Assembly (NCBI GenBank): GCA_027070385.1
Contig: JALXDW010000319.1
Span: 1-16,320, forward strand
Direction: 5' to 3'
Origin: Chromatiales bacterium
GTDB lineage: Bacteria > Pseudomonadota > Gammaproteobacteria > UBA6429 > Thiohalophilaceae
Length of the DNA: 16,320 nucleotides
The number at the start of each line of letters is the position of its first letter. Position 1 is the stretch's first letter. Below, in pieces: positions 7,909-14,986 of this stretch. A program made the position numbers and the translations under genes. The notes under the pieces were generated by a model, which saw only the letters and a list, made by a program, of their open reading frames with translations, was not told the origin of the DNA and searched no databases.

Positions 7909-9582
7909 ATGAGCGAAAGTTTCGCAGAACTCTTTGAAGAAAGTATTTCCAATAACCAGATGAAATCTGGTGCCATTTTAAAAGGTGTTGTTTTAGACAT
8001 TGAAGACGATTATGTCATCGTCAATGCCGGTTTAAAATCTGAAGGCGTTATCCCCAAGTCACAATTCCTGAATGAAAAAGGTGAATTAGAAGTTGCCGTT
8101 GGTGACAGCGTTGATGTTGCTCTCGATGCAGTTGAAGATGGTTTTGGTGTAACCAAATTATCACGTGAAAAAGCAAAACGTGCAGAATCATGGGTTAAAC
8201 TTGAAGCGGCGCATGAAGCCGGTGATATTGTAACCGGTCGTATTACCGATAAAGTCAAAGGTGGCTTTACGGTTGATGTACTCAATATTCGTGCCTTCCT
8301 GCCTGGTTCACTGGTTGATGTCCGTCCAGTGCGTGATACCACTTACCTTGAAGGTAAAGAATTAGAATTTAAAGTGATTAAACTTGATCGTCGTCGTAAC
8401 AACATTGTTGTATCACGTCGTGCGGTTGTCGAAACAGAAAACACCGAAGAACGTGAACAGCTTCTAGCCAATATGGAAGAAGGCAGCATGGTCAAAGGTG
8501 TGGTGAAAAACCTGACCGAATACGGTGCGTTTATCGATCTTGGTGGTGTGGATGGCTTATTACATATTACCGATATGGCCTGGAAACGTGTTAAGCATCC
8601 AAGTGAAATTGTTGAAGTCGGTGATGAAATCGACGTTAAAGTACTTAAATTTGATCGTGAACGTATGCGTGTATCACTTGGTCTGAAACAAACGGGCGAA
8701 GATCCTTGGGCTGATATTGCTCGTCGCTTCCCTGAAGGTACACGTTTAAATGGTAAAGTGACCAACATTGCAGACTACGGTTGTTTCGTTGAAATTGAAG
8801 ACGGTGTGGAAGGTTTGGTACACGTTTCTGAAATGGATTGGACCAACAAAAACATCCATCCCAGCAAGGTTGTACAACTGGGGGACAGTGTGGACGTGGT
8901 TGTTCTGGATATTGACCAGGAACGTCGTCGTATTTCACTGGGTATGAAACAGTGTCAGGCCAACCCATGGGAACACTTTGCAGCAACCCATAACAAGAAT
9001 GACAAAGTGACGGGTAATATCAAATCAATCACTGATTTCGGTATCTTTATCGGCCTTGATGGTGGTATTGACGGTCTGGTGCACTTGTCAGATATCACCT
9101 GGAATGACACAGGGGAAGATGCCGTACGTAACTTCAAAAAAGGCGACGAAATCGAAGCCGTTGTCTTATCGGTTGATCCTGAACGTGAACGAATTTCATT
9201 GGGCATTAAGCAAATGGATAAAGATCCGTTCTCCAACTTTGTTGCGATGAATCCGAAAGGTAGCAAAGTAAAAGGAACAATCAGCTCTGTTGAAACTAAA
9301 GGTGCAGTGATTGACCTTGGTGACGGCATTGAAGGTTACTTGCGTGCTTCAGAAATCTCACAGGATCGTGTTGACGATGCTAAAACTGTATTGAAAGAAG
9401 GTGATGAAATAGAAGCGGTATTTATGGGTGTAGACCGTAAGAACCGTACTATTTCACTGTCGATTAAAGCCAAAGACTCCGCCGATGAAAAAGCGGCTAT
9501 CAGCGACTTTAATGCCGGTGCAGAAGCGGCAACGACGACTTTGGGTGATATCCTGAAACAAAAAATGGATGGTTCTGAGTAG
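7909..9582 (+). CDS. rpsA: 30S ribosomal protein S1
   Basis: Ribosomal protein that binds mRNA and helps load structured or weak Shine-Dalgarno messages onto the 30S subunit. The protein has six S1/OB repeats at about residues 17-85, 101-171, 188-257, 273-343, 360-430 and 447-515. The last four are marked by repeated phrases such as [31 protein letters not shown] and [16 protein letters not shown], each closing with a RISLG-like strand. An in-frame ATG at 7864 was rejected: it lies inside leader hairpin II, and [12 protein letters not shown] from 7909 is the conserved S1 N-terminus. From 7909 the length is 557 aa, the same as E. coli S1. AAGG at 7896-7899 sits 9 nt before the start. ihfB follows 111 nt later. 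Confidence 0.98.
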   Translation: MSESFAELFEESISNNQMKSGAILKGVVLDIEDDYVIVNAGLKSEGVIPKSQFLNEKGELEVAVGDSVDVALDAVEDGFGVTKLSREKAKRAESWVKLEAAHEAGDIVTGRITDKVKGGFTVDVLNIRAFLPGSLVDVRPVRDTTYLEGKELEFKVIKLDRRRNNIVVSRRAVVETENTEEREQLLANMEEGSMVKGVVKNLTEYGAFIDLGGVDGLLHITDMAWKRVKHPSEIVEVGDEIDVKVLKFDRERMRVSLGLKQTGEDPWADIARRFPEGTRLNGKVTNIADYGCFVEIEDGVEGLVHVSEMDWTNKNIHPSKVVQLGDSVDVVVLDIDQERRRISLGMKQCQANPWEHFAATHNKNDKVTGNIKSITDFGIFIGLDGGIDGLVHLSDITWNDTGEDAVRNFKKGDEIEAVVLSVDPERERISLGIKQMDKDPFSNFVAMNPKGSKVKGTISSVETKGAVIDLGDGIEGYLRASEISQDRVDDAKTVLKEGDEIEAVFMGVDRKNRTISLSIKAKDSADEKAAISDFNAGAEAATTTLGDILKQKMDGSE

Positions 9583-9584
9583 TC

Positions 9585-9660
9585 CGCTATCCTGAAAAAT
9601 AGCGTATTTGAGCTATTTTAGCGTGTTGGGGGGTAGACATTTCCCCCCGATATGCTAAAA
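9585..9660 (+). promoter_or_regulatory. overlapping alternative hairpins between rpsA and ihfB
   Basis: Three stems share sequence so that neighbouring ones exclude each other. Stem A is CGCTAT (9585-9590) with ATAGCG (9599-9604). Stem B is AAAATAGC (9596-9603) with GCTATTTT (9612-9619). Stem C joins 9616-9633 to 9643-9660: TTTTAGC with GCTAAAA, five middle pairs of which three are G-U, and GGGGGG with CCCCCC, giving 18 bp around a 9-nt loop. No T-run follows stem C, so it is not a plain intrinsic terminator. It may be an attenuator, a processing site or an mRNA-stabilising end. A weak ihfB promoter (TAGACA 9634-9639, TAAAAA 9656-9661) overlaps it. Confidence 0.6.
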
Positions 9661-9693
9661 ATATGTAATTAGATCATAAATTTAGGAATAATA

Positions 9694-9999
9694 ATGACAA
9701 AGTCGGAAATGATCGAAATTCTATCGCAGCGACAAACGCAACTTGCGTATCGAGATGTGGAATTAGCGGTCAAAACGATGCTCGAACACATGGCTTCTAC
9801 GCTGGCGAGCGGTGACAGAATTGAAATACGGGGTTTTGGCAGTTTTTCCTTGCACTATCGGCCTCCGCGTACCGGGCGTAACCCAAAAACAGGCGATTCT
9901 GTTTCGTTAATTGCCAAATATGTTCCTCACTTTAAACCGGGTAAAGAAATGCGTGAACGCGTGAATCAAAGCATGGGTAAGGTCGAGATTTCGGAATAA
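9694..9999 (+). CDS. ihfB: integration host factor subunit beta
   Basis: DNA-bending subunit of the IHF heterodimer, a nucleoid protein used in recombination, replication and transcription. The HU/IHF fold is plain: N-terminal helices with [17 protein letters not shown], then [23 protein letters not shown], which is the beta-arm signature with the proline that intercalates into DNA. The IhfB-specific MTKSEMIE start supports beta rather than alpha. The length of 101 aa is slightly above the usual 94-100, with a short acidic C-terminal tail. AGGA at 9684-9687 lies 6 nt before the ATG. The position after rpsA is conserved in the group. A strong intrinsic terminator follows at 10022-10056. Confidence 0.97.
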   Translation: MTKSEMIEILSQRQTQLAYRDVELAVKTMLEHMASTLASGDRIEIRGFGSFSLHYRPPRTGRNPKTGDSVSLIAKYVPHFKPGKEMRERVNQSMGKVEISE

Positions 10000-10021
10000 G
10001 TTATTATAAAATCAGTTTTTT

Positions 10022-10056
10022 AAACGGTATGTCGAGTAGTCGCCATACCGTTTTTT
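10022..10056 (+). terminator. Rho-independent terminator after ihfB
   Basis: AAACGGTATG (10022-10031) pairs perfectly with CATACCGTTT (10044-10053), with three more inner pairs possible past one mismatch. A run of six T residues occupies 10051-10056. It begins 22 nt after the ihfB stop and separates ihfB from lapA-lapB-pyrF. Confidence 0.9.
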
Positions 10057-10194
10057 GTTTATAAAGTTGCTATAGTTTACTTTGTGTGGTTGGTGGTAGA
10101 GTAGTCACTGCGAACAAACAGCGGCAGTGCGAATAAGAACAGACACTTACTCAACATGCCTTTATTAATATCTCATAATCATGGAACAGAATAA

Positions 10195-10488
10195 GTGAAA
10201 CGAATTATTTACATCATTGCGGTTATATTCACCCTGATTGTTGGTGCTGTTTTTTCGGCACGCAATGCCAGTGAAGTGACGCTTGATTTTATTTTCACTG
10301 TGGTGGAAACCAATCTTGCATTAGCTATTGTTCTTGCGCTTATTTTGGGTGCCGGTTTGGGGGTATTAGTGAGCCTTACCTGGATGATTTCGGCCCGGCG
10401 TGAAATTCAACGTCTTAAAAAGCAAGTGGCGGTTTCAAAAAAAGAACTCACCAATTTACGTGCCATTCCGATTAAGGATGAACATTAA
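10195..10488 (+). CDS. lapA: lipopolysaccharide assembly protein A
   Basis: Small inner-membrane protein (DUF1049 family) that partners LapB in controlling lipopolysaccharide synthesis. The 97-residue chain has two hydrophobic segments, about 3-22 and 37-62, separated by a short stretch with the family phrase ARNASEVTLDF. A basic, coiled-coil-like tail with RREIQRLKKQ follows and should lie in the cytoplasm. The start is GTG at 10195. The ATG at 10181 is out of frame and stops after five codons, while its GGA bases can act as the ribosome site. lapB overlaps by 1 nt (TAATG). No convincing heat-shock-type promoter was seen in the 195 nt upstream, which holds the ihfB terminator and a weak hairpin at 10106-10129. 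Confidence 0.92.
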   Translation: MKRIIYIIAVIFTLIVGAVFSARNASEVTLDFIFTVVETNLALAIVLALILGAGLGVLVSLTWMISARREIQRLKKQVAVSKKELTNLRAIPIKDEH

Positions 10489-11657
10489 TGGGGATAGAAG
10501 TTATCTTCTTATTGTTACCTTTGGCGGTATTGTCGGGTTGGTGGATCGGCAGAAAATCAGCCATTAAAAACAAGGCCGCTTCATCGGTTGGCATCCCATC
10601 TGATTATCTGAAAGGTTTGAATTTCTTACTAAATGAACAACCCGATAAAGCGATTGAAATTTTTATTCAGTTACTTGAAGTGAATACAGACACGGTTGAA
10701 ACCCATCTGGCTTTAGGCAGCTTGTTTCGACGTCGTGGCGAAGTGGACAGAGCCATTCGCATTCACCAGAATTTAATTGCACGGCCAACCTTGAATCAGG
10801 AACAACGTGCCCAGGCACTTTACGATTTGGGGCAGGATTACATGCGAGCTGGCCTGTTCGATCGTGCGGAAACCCTGTTTACGGAGCTTATTGACAGTGG
10901 CCCTCATACTGAATCAGCATTACGGCAGTTGATTGATATTTATCAACAGGAAAAGGACTGGGTAAAAGCGATTGAAACAGCTCGACGTGTGGAACTGAAA
11001 ACCGGTACAAGGTTAAGCAGTTTAATTGCACATTATTATTGTGAACAGGCCGAGAATTTCATGAAACAGGGTGAAACATCAAAGGCATTAAAAATGCTTA
11101 AACGTGCAGAAGCTGAAGACAGCAGTTGTCCACGTATCAGCATGCTGGAAGGTGACATTAACAAACAGTTAGGTGACTTTAAAGCAGCCATTAAAGCTTA
11201 TCGACGGTTGGAGAATCAGGATGCTGATTACCTGCCTGAAATTATCAAACCACTGCAGGAATGTTATGAAGCGCAGGGTAAAACGGAGGATATGCAAGCA
11301 TACTTGCAGAAAGTGATTCAGCGTAATGACAGTATTACCATTATGCTGAAATTAGCTGAAATCATTAAGCAAAAGCAGGGAGAATTACCTTCAGCAGATT
11401 TTATTGCCGAGCATTTGAAAATGAAGCCATCTGTGCGGGGGATGGACAAATTAATTGAATTAAATTTGGAACAGTCGACCCAAAGTGTTAAAGACAAGTT
11501 ACGGGTTTTAAAAGATGTGACAGAGCAATTACTAAAGAATAAATCCAGGTATAATTGTCATGTCTGTGGATTTAGTGGTTTTACTTTACATTGGCAATGT
11601 CCTAGCTGCAAAAAATGGGGCACAATTAAACCAATCCAGGGTGTTGAAGGGGATTAA
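10488..11657 (+). CDS. lapB: lipopolysaccharide assembly protein B (YciM), TPR and zinc-ribbon protein
   Basis: Membrane-anchored adaptor that, in E. coli, guides FtsH to degrade LpxC and so limits lipid A synthesis. An N-terminal membrane anchor (about 3-21) precedes a long row of TPR helices (about 40-330), with clear units at PDKAIEIFIQLLEVN, VDRAIRIHQNLI and FDRAETLFTELI. The C-terminal rubredoxin-like metal site has Cys357, Cys360, Cys371 and Cys374 in CHVCGF and CPSC. The length of 389 aa equals that of the E. coli protein. AAGGA at 10474-10478 inside lapA is 9 nt before the ATG, and the start overlaps the lapA stop, so the two are translated together. pyrF follows after 7 nt. Identification is secure by architecture and context. 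Confidence 0.96.
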   Translation: MGIEVIFLLLPLAVLSGWWIGRKSAIKNKAASSVGIPSDYLKGLNFLLNEQPDKAIEIFIQLLEVNTDTVETHLALGSLFRRRGEVDRAIRIHQNLIARPTLNQEQRAQALYDLGQDYMRAGLFDRAETLFTELIDSGPHTESALRQLIDIYQQEKDWVKAIETARRVELKTGTRLSSLIAHYYCEQAENFMKQGETSKALKMLKRAEAEDSSCPRISMLEGDINKQLGDFKAAIKAYRRLENQDADYLPEIIKPLQECYEAQGKTEDMQAYLQKVIQRNDSITIMLKLAEIIKQKQGELPSADFIAEHLKMKPSVRGMDKLIELNLEQSTQSVKDKLRVLKDVTEQLLKNKSRYNCHVCGFSGFTLHWQCPSCKKWGTIKPIQGVEGD

Positions 11658-11664
11658 TATAACA

Positions 11665-12351
11665 ATGACCGATTCAAAGATTATAGTTGCTCTTGATTAT
11701 TCAAGTGAGGCACAAGCCATCGAGTTTGTTAATAAAGTCACACCCGAATTATGCAAGTTAAAAATAGGCAAGGAATTATTCACGACAGCCGGCCCCCGGT
11801 TTGTAGAAAAAATAGTGGCGAAAGGTTTTGCTGTTTTTCTTGATCTTAAATTTCATGATATTCCCAATACAGTAATGAAAGCCTGTCAGGCTGTGGCTGA
11901 ACTGGGTGTGTGGATGACTAATGTTCATGCGTTGGGTGGCCGGGCAATGATGCAAGCGGCTAAAGAAGGTGTGAACCATTCCTCAACAAAGCTCATCGCA
12001 GTAACCGTTTTAACCAGTATGGGGCAGGATGATCTGAGAGAAATTGGTATTCAAATGGATGTGACGCAGCAAGTGGTTAACCTGGCCCAGTTGGCTGCTC
12101 AATCGGACATGGATGGGGTTGTTTGCTCGGCAAAAGAAGTGAGTTTGCTACGAGAAAATTTACCCGGGGACTTTCTGTTGGTGACACCGGGTATTCGTCC
12201 GGCCGGCAGTAGCAGTGGCGATCAAAAACGTATAATGACACCGGCTGATGCAATGAAAGCAGGTTCAAGTTATCTGGTGATTGGTCGACCTATTACCCAA
12301 TCTGATTCACCGATTAAAACATTAGAAATGATTTCTGCTGAATTGCTTTAA
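11665..12351 (+). CDS. pyrF: orotidine 5'-phosphate decarboxylase
   Basis: Decarboxylates OMP to UMP, the last step of de novo pyrimidine synthesis, in the cytoplasm. ALDYSS places Asp11 in the active site, DLKFHDIPNT gives Asp60, Lys62 and Asp65 of the catalytic array, TPGIRP is at 174-179, and Arg208 in GRPIT contacts phosphate. From the ATG at 11665 the length is 228 aa, normal for the short bacterial type. A longer frame reaching back to 11560 was rejected because it runs through the lapB zinc-ribbon codons. AAGGGG at 11647-11652, within the end of lapB, serves as a slightly distant Shine-Dalgarno. A 6-bp hairpin (12339-12355) spans the stop codon and is followed by T-rich sequence; it may be a weak terminator. 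Confidence 0.97.
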   Translation: MTDSKIIVALDYSSEAQAIEFVNKVTPELCKLKIGKELFTTAGPRFVEKIVAKGFAVFLDLKFHDIPNTVMKACQAVAELGVWMTNVHALGGRAMMQAAKEGVNHSSTKLIAVTVLTSMGQDDLREIGIQMDVTQQVVNLAQLAAQSDMDGVVCSAKEVSLLRENLPGDFLLVTPGIRPAGSSSGDQKRIMTPADAMKAGSSYLVIGRPITQSDSPIKTLEMISAELL

Positions 12352-12373
12352 TTCAAGTTTATTGTTTGTGCGT

Positions 12374-12430
12374 TTATTCCTACAGAAAAATCAGCAACGT
12401 CCTACACGAAACTGTATTGAAGTTTATAAC
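12374..12430 (+). promoter_or_regulatory. candidate comEA control region with two TCCTACA boxes
   Basis: TTATTCCTACA (12374-12384) and GTCCTACA (12399-12406) form a direct repeat with 22 nt between equivalent bases. TATAAC (12425-12430) matches five of six -10 bases and lies 18 nt after the second box, so CCTACA sits where a -35 would be. The same pair of boxes occurs upstream of fimT at 13874-13907. No known operator is claimed; this is a pattern seen in the sequence with inferred function. Confidence 0.5.
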
Positions 12431-12503
12431 AAATACCGTACAATTTGATTTGCTCATTTGAGTACATGGATGTTTTATCTTACAATTTAAAAGGAACTTA
12501 ACA

Positions 12504-12782
12504 ATGAAAAAATCATTTCAAATACTTTCACTTGTATTTTTATTTGCATTCTCATCTTTGGGGTATGCAGGGGCAGTCAATATTAATACAGCAGATGCAA
12601 AAACCATTGCGAAGAATCTGAAAGGGGTCGGTTTAAAAAAAGCACAAGCAATTGTCATCTATCGCAAAAAGCACGGTGCATTTAAGACTGTAGAAAGTTT
12701 AGCCAAAGTAAAAGGCATTGGCTTTAAAACGGTTGAGAAAAATCGTGCAAATATTTCGATTGTGATGATAAAAGGTAAATAA
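12504..12782 (+). CDS. comEA: ComEA-like helix-hairpin-helix DNA-binding protein
   Basis: Small secreted DNA-binding protein; in competent Gram-negative bacteria ComEA binds incoming double-stranded DNA in the periplasm and ratchets it through the outer membrane. The signal peptide (about 1-22) has Lys2-Lys3, a hydrophobic core and probable cleavage after GYA. The mature part opens with the family phrase VNINTA (25-30) and has two helix-hairpin-helix units, LKGVGLKKA and VKGIGFKTV. The length of 92 aa is typical of the minimal form. AAGGA at 12491-12495 lies 8 nt before the ATG. It is a single-gene unit, closed by a strong terminator at 12828. Similar HhH exports not involved in competence exist, so the role is inferred, helped by the shared promoter motif with fimT. 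Confidence 0.88.
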   Translation: MKKSFQILSLVFLFAFSSLGYAGAVNINTADAKTIAKNLKGVGLKKAQAIVIYRKKHGAFKTVESLAKVKGIGFKTVEKNRANISIVMIKGK

Positions 12783-12827
12783 CAGCCATAAACATACAAT
12801 AAAAATTCAAACAGGTTGTAATGAATT

Positions 12828-12851
12828 GGGCGCATTATTGCGCCCTTTTTT
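12828..12851 (+). terminator. Rho-independent terminator after comEA
   Basis: GGGCGCA (12828-12834) pairs with TGCGCCC (12839-12845) around a TTAT loop, followed directly by six T residues (12846-12851). It lies 45 nt after the comEA stop. Confidence 0.92.
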
Positions 12852-12859
12852 GTTATAAT
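12851..12859 (+). promoter_or_regulatory. extended -10 promoter for galU
   Basis: TGTTATAAT carries a perfect TATAAT (12854-12859) with the TGn extension, directly joined to the T-run of the comEA terminator. No good -35 is present, as extended -10 promoters allow. Transcription would begin near 12866, giving a leader of about 55 nt before the galU ATG at 12921. Confidence 0.75.
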
Positions 12860-12920
12860 GGCGAAGTGCTTGTTAATAGCCATTACGCAACAATTTTTTG
12901 TACTAGCAAGAGCAATAAAA

Positions 12921-13802
12921 ATGAAAAAAATCAGAAAAGTGGTCTTTCCTGTGGCAGGTTTAGGAACCCGTTTCTTGCCAGCAACCAAGGCCAGCCCTAA
13001 AGAAATGTTACCGGTGGTGGATAAACCCCTTATCCAATATGCGGTGGAAGAAGCGATAGCAGCCGGTATGGAACAAATGATTTTTGTTACCGGGCGCACA
13101 AAGAATTCCATTATGGATCATTTTGACAAAGCCTATGAACTGGAAGCGGAGCTTGAAGCCAAACAGAAAATGGCCATGCTGGAATTGGTTCAGAGTATTT
13201 TGCCTGCCCATATTTCCTGTGTGTATATACGTCAGTCAGAAGCTCTAGGGTTAGGGCATGCGGTACTTTGTGCTTTACCGGCAGTTGAAAATGAACCGTT
13301 CGCTGTCATATTGGCTGATGATCTTATTGATGGGGGAGAGCATGCTTGTCTGGCCCAAATGGTTGAACAATATGAACGTTACAGCTCAAGTATTTTAGGA
13401 GTAGAGCAAGTACAGCAAGATGAAACCGATAAATACGGGATTGTAGACTCGGTGCCGCTCGAAAAAAATATTCACCGTATAGATGGGATTGTTGAAAAGC
13501 CTGCACCAGCGGATGCGCCTTCAACTTTGGCAGTGGTTGGACGCTATATTTTAACACCCGAAATTTTTGATATGCTCAAGAAAACTGAGCAGGGTGCGGG
13601 GGGCGAAATTCAGTTGACCGATGCGATTGCCATGTTGTTAAAGAAAAAACAGATCCTGGCCTATGAATTCAGTGGTAATCGCTATGATTGTGGGAGCAAG
13701 CTGGGTTATTTACAAGCAACCGTCGAGTATGCCTTAAAGCACCCGGAATTAAAGCATTCATTTAAGCGTTATTTAGCCGATTTAGATCTGGATGCGGTTT
13801 AG
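12921..13802 (+). CDS. galU: UTP-glucose-1-phosphate uridylyltransferase
   Basis: Makes UDP-glucose from UTP and glucose-1-phosphate for lipopolysaccharide, capsule and other glycans, in the cytoplasm. The N-terminus [14 protein letters not shown] (10-23) with PKEMLP (26-31) is the GalU nucleotide-binding signature. LADD places Asp133 and Asp134 at the sugar-nucleotide site, VEKP is at 191-194, and GGEIQLTDA and YDCGSKLGY mark the C-terminal half. From 12921 the length is 293 aa, normal for GalU. The in-frame ATG at 12858 was rejected because it overlaps the TATAAT box and adds 21 residues that are not family-like. AAGAG at 12908-12912 precedes the start. It is a single-gene unit, with no strong terminator found after the stop. 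Confidence 0.97.
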   Translation: MKKIRKVVFPVAGLGTRFLPATKASPKEMLPVVDKPLIQYAVEEAIAAGMEQMIFVTGRTKNSIMDHFDKAYELEAELEAKQKMAMLELVQSILPAHISCVYIRQSEALGLGHAVLCALPAVENEPFAVILADDLIDGGEHACLAQMVEQYERYSSSILGVEQVQQDETDKYGIVDSVPLEKNIHRIDGIVEKPAPADAPSTLAVVGRYILTPEIFDMLKKTEQGAGGEIQLTDAIAMLLKKKQILAYEFSGNRYDCGSKLGYLQATVEYALKHPELKHSFKRYLADLDLDAV

Positions 13803-13873
13803 TCATTGCCAGTTTAGTGGTGTATTTCATAATAATAATTTTGGACTGATTCTAGTTTTTATAAAACGTAAGC

Positions 13874-13934
13874 TTATTCCTACATAAACTGTCTACATTG
13901 TCCTACATACATTTGTTTTGATATTCGATATTGT
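13874..13934 (+). promoter_or_regulatory. candidate fimT control region with two TCCTACA boxes
   Basis: TTATTCCTACA (13874-13884) and GTCCTACA (13900-13907) repeat the arrangement found before comEA, with 23 nt between equivalent bases instead of 22. A variant GTCTACA (13891-13897) lies between them. Possible -10 sequences GATATT (13927-13932) or TATTGT (13929-13934) follow at roughly the right distance. A second option, TATAAA at 13860-13865, would place the boxes just inside the transcript. The shared motif is seen directly; its role is inferred. Confidence 0.5.
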
Positions 13935-13964
13935 ATCAACCTTACAAGGATGTGGGGGGATGAC

Positions 13965-14591
13965 ATGGATGTCAACACACACCGGAAAGGCAGCCAGGAT
14001 GGCTGTCTTCCCTTTTATTTTAAATATCATTCGTTATCAAAATTAAATCCTCAGATAGGTTTAACACTGCTTGAACTGGTGTTTTCAATTGCCATTATTA
14101 GTGTGCTTGGAGTGAGTATGTCTACTGTTTCAGCATCGTTTATTGGCAGTAATAAAATTGCCAATGCAGTGAATAGAATTGCTGCTGATATGGCTTTTGC
14201 TCGTTCAGAGGCTGTGATGCGAGGTGAGCATGTTGAGCTTTGTAAATCTCTGGATGGCCTAACCTGTAGCCGCCGCAAGCAGTGGGAAAGTGGTTGGATA
14301 ATTTTTGTGGATAAAAACCATAATCGTAAACGTGAAGTTATGGAGCCCCTTTTGAAATATCAAGCTGAAATCAGTTCGATTAATATCACTTATCGGGGGT
14401 CGGGCAGTTCACATTACATTCGGTTTCGTGCAGATGGTGCCAGTGGTACAAACGGAACCTTTGCTTTTTGTAGTGATAAGGCGGGGCGCTATAAACGGGC
14501 TTTAATCTTATTTCGCACTGGTCGCTTGCGGCTTAGTCAAACCCGTTCTGGGGGACGTGCCATTTCGTGTGCAGATTTTCGTACACATTAA
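13965..14591 (+). CDS. fimT: GspH/FimT-family type IV minor pseudopilin with DNA-binding motif
   Basis: Type IV minor pilin of the FimT family, which in Legionella and relatives binds DNA at the pilus tip during natural transformation. The prepilin peptidase site is G32-LTLLEL with Glu37 at +5, followed by a hydrophobic helix (about 33-55). The C-terminus has GRLR (186-189), matching the GRxR DNA-binding motif reported for FimT. Two Cys pairs (CKSLDGLTC, and one in FCSD with the late ISC) may form disulfides. The leader of 32 residues is long and there is no later in-frame start. ATG at 13950 was rejected because AAGG abuts it; ATG 13965 follows a G-rich stretch. Other minor pilin genes are not adjacent. 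A terminator-like hairpin lies in the leader codons. Family is firm, role inferred. Confidence 0.85.
   Translation: MDVNTHRKGSQDGCLPFYFKYHSLSKLNPQIGLTLLELVFSIAIISVLGVSMSTVSASFIGSNKIANAVNRIAADMAFARSEAVMRGEHVELCKSLDGLTCSRRKQWESGWIIFVDKNHNRKREVMEPLLKYQAEISSINITYRGSGSSHYIRFRADGASGTNGTFAFCSDKAGRYKRALILFRTGRLRLSQTRSGGRAISCADFRTH
13984..14021 (+). promoter_or_regulatory. terminator-like hairpin within the fimT leader codons
   Basis: Left arm 13984-13996 and right arm 14000-14011 form CAGCCA/TGGCTG with a GGA loop, one G-U pair, further A-T and G-C pairs, one bulged A and two closing G-C pairs. TTTTATTTT (14013-14021) follows after one more C. It would look like an intrinsic terminator in a non-coding region, but it lies 20 nt inside the reading frame. 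Attenuation of fimT is a possible reading. Confidence 0.55.
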
Positions 14592-14679
14592 TGGTATGAA
14601 GTACAGGGAGGCTATTTCCCCTGCTTGAATGCACTGGCAAGCGGGACAGATCAATCCGCATCGTATGTTGAATTTTCAT

Positions 14680-14746
14680 GCAAAAAAAGTAAAATTTTAG
14701 CATATCAATATTGACCAACGGGGGTTCTATCAGTACTATACGCCCC
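14680..14746 (+). promoter_or_regulatory. tRNA-Asn promoter with UP-like tract and GC-rich discriminator
   Basis: TTGACC (14711-14716) and TACTAT (14734-14739) are 17 nt apart. An A/T-rich tract (14681-14710) lies upstream like an UP element, and CGCCCC (14741-14746) follows the -10, the discriminator typical of stringently controlled stable-RNA promoters. The start would fall near 14746, a few bases before the mature tRNA. Confidence 0.8.
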
Positions 14747-14751
14747 TCAAT

Positions 14752-14827
14752 TCCCCGATAGCTCAGTTGGTAGAGCAAATGACTGTTAATCATTGGGTCC
14801 CTGGTTCGAGCCCGGGTCGGGGAGCCA
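14752..14827 (+). tRNA. tRNA-Asn (anticodon GUU), CCA encoded
   Basis: A 76-nt cloverleaf. The acceptor stem pairs TCCCCGA with TCGGGGA, the D arm is GCTC/GAGC, and the anticodon stem AATGA/TCATT holds loop CTGTTAA with anticodon GTT at 14785-14787. The T arm pairs CCTGG with CCGGG (one G-U pair) around TTCGAGC. The discriminator is G14824 and CCA is encoded at 14825-14827. It stands alone between fimT and the convergent aminotransferase gene. Confidence 0.98.
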
Positions 14828-14890
14828 AATTCCTATATGAAATGAAGCGTTTTCTGCGCTGATTTAACACCGCGATTTAATTATTTATTG

Positions 14891-14933
14891 TACCGAGAAG
14901 GTCTGAAAACAGTGTTTTCAGACCTTCTCGGTA
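14891..14933. repeat. perfect 20-bp inverted repeat, probable bidirectional transcription end
   Basis: The arms 14891-14910 and 14914-14933 are exact reverse complements around a 3-nt loop (AGT). The element lies between tRNA-Asn on the plus strand and the 3' end of the convergent aminotransferase gene, 64 nt after the tRNA and 53 nt before that stop. The position suggests a shared terminator, but neither side has a proper T-run. It could also be a dispersed palindromic repeat unit. Confidence 0.7.
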
Positions 14934-14986
14934 ATCGTTGATTTTGAGGATAACTTACTGGGGCTAGCTTGTTGGGAGTCGCTACT

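Noticed and set aside
8010..9329. Several long antisense reading frames opposite rpsA
   Set aside because: They mirror the strong codon bias of rpsA, have low-complexity Ser/Thr/Arg-rich translations, and show no ribosome sites or recognisable domains.
9616..9660. Stem C as a standard Rho-independent terminator of rpsA
   Set aside because: The stem is followed by AATATG rather than a T-run on the plus strand, and the minus strand also lacks a proper tail.
11560..11664. Longer N-terminus for pyrF
   Set aside because: It overlaps the conserved zinc-ribbon codons of lapB; the family N-terminus and ribosome site support 11665.
12858..12920. Longer N-terminus for galU
   Set aside because: The ATG overlaps the TATAAT promoter box, so it would not be transcribed from that promoter, and the added residues are not family-like.
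14604..14642. Terminator after fimT
   Set aside because: Only two 5-bp stems (14604-14623 and 14623-14642) with large loops and no T-run are present; not enough to call.
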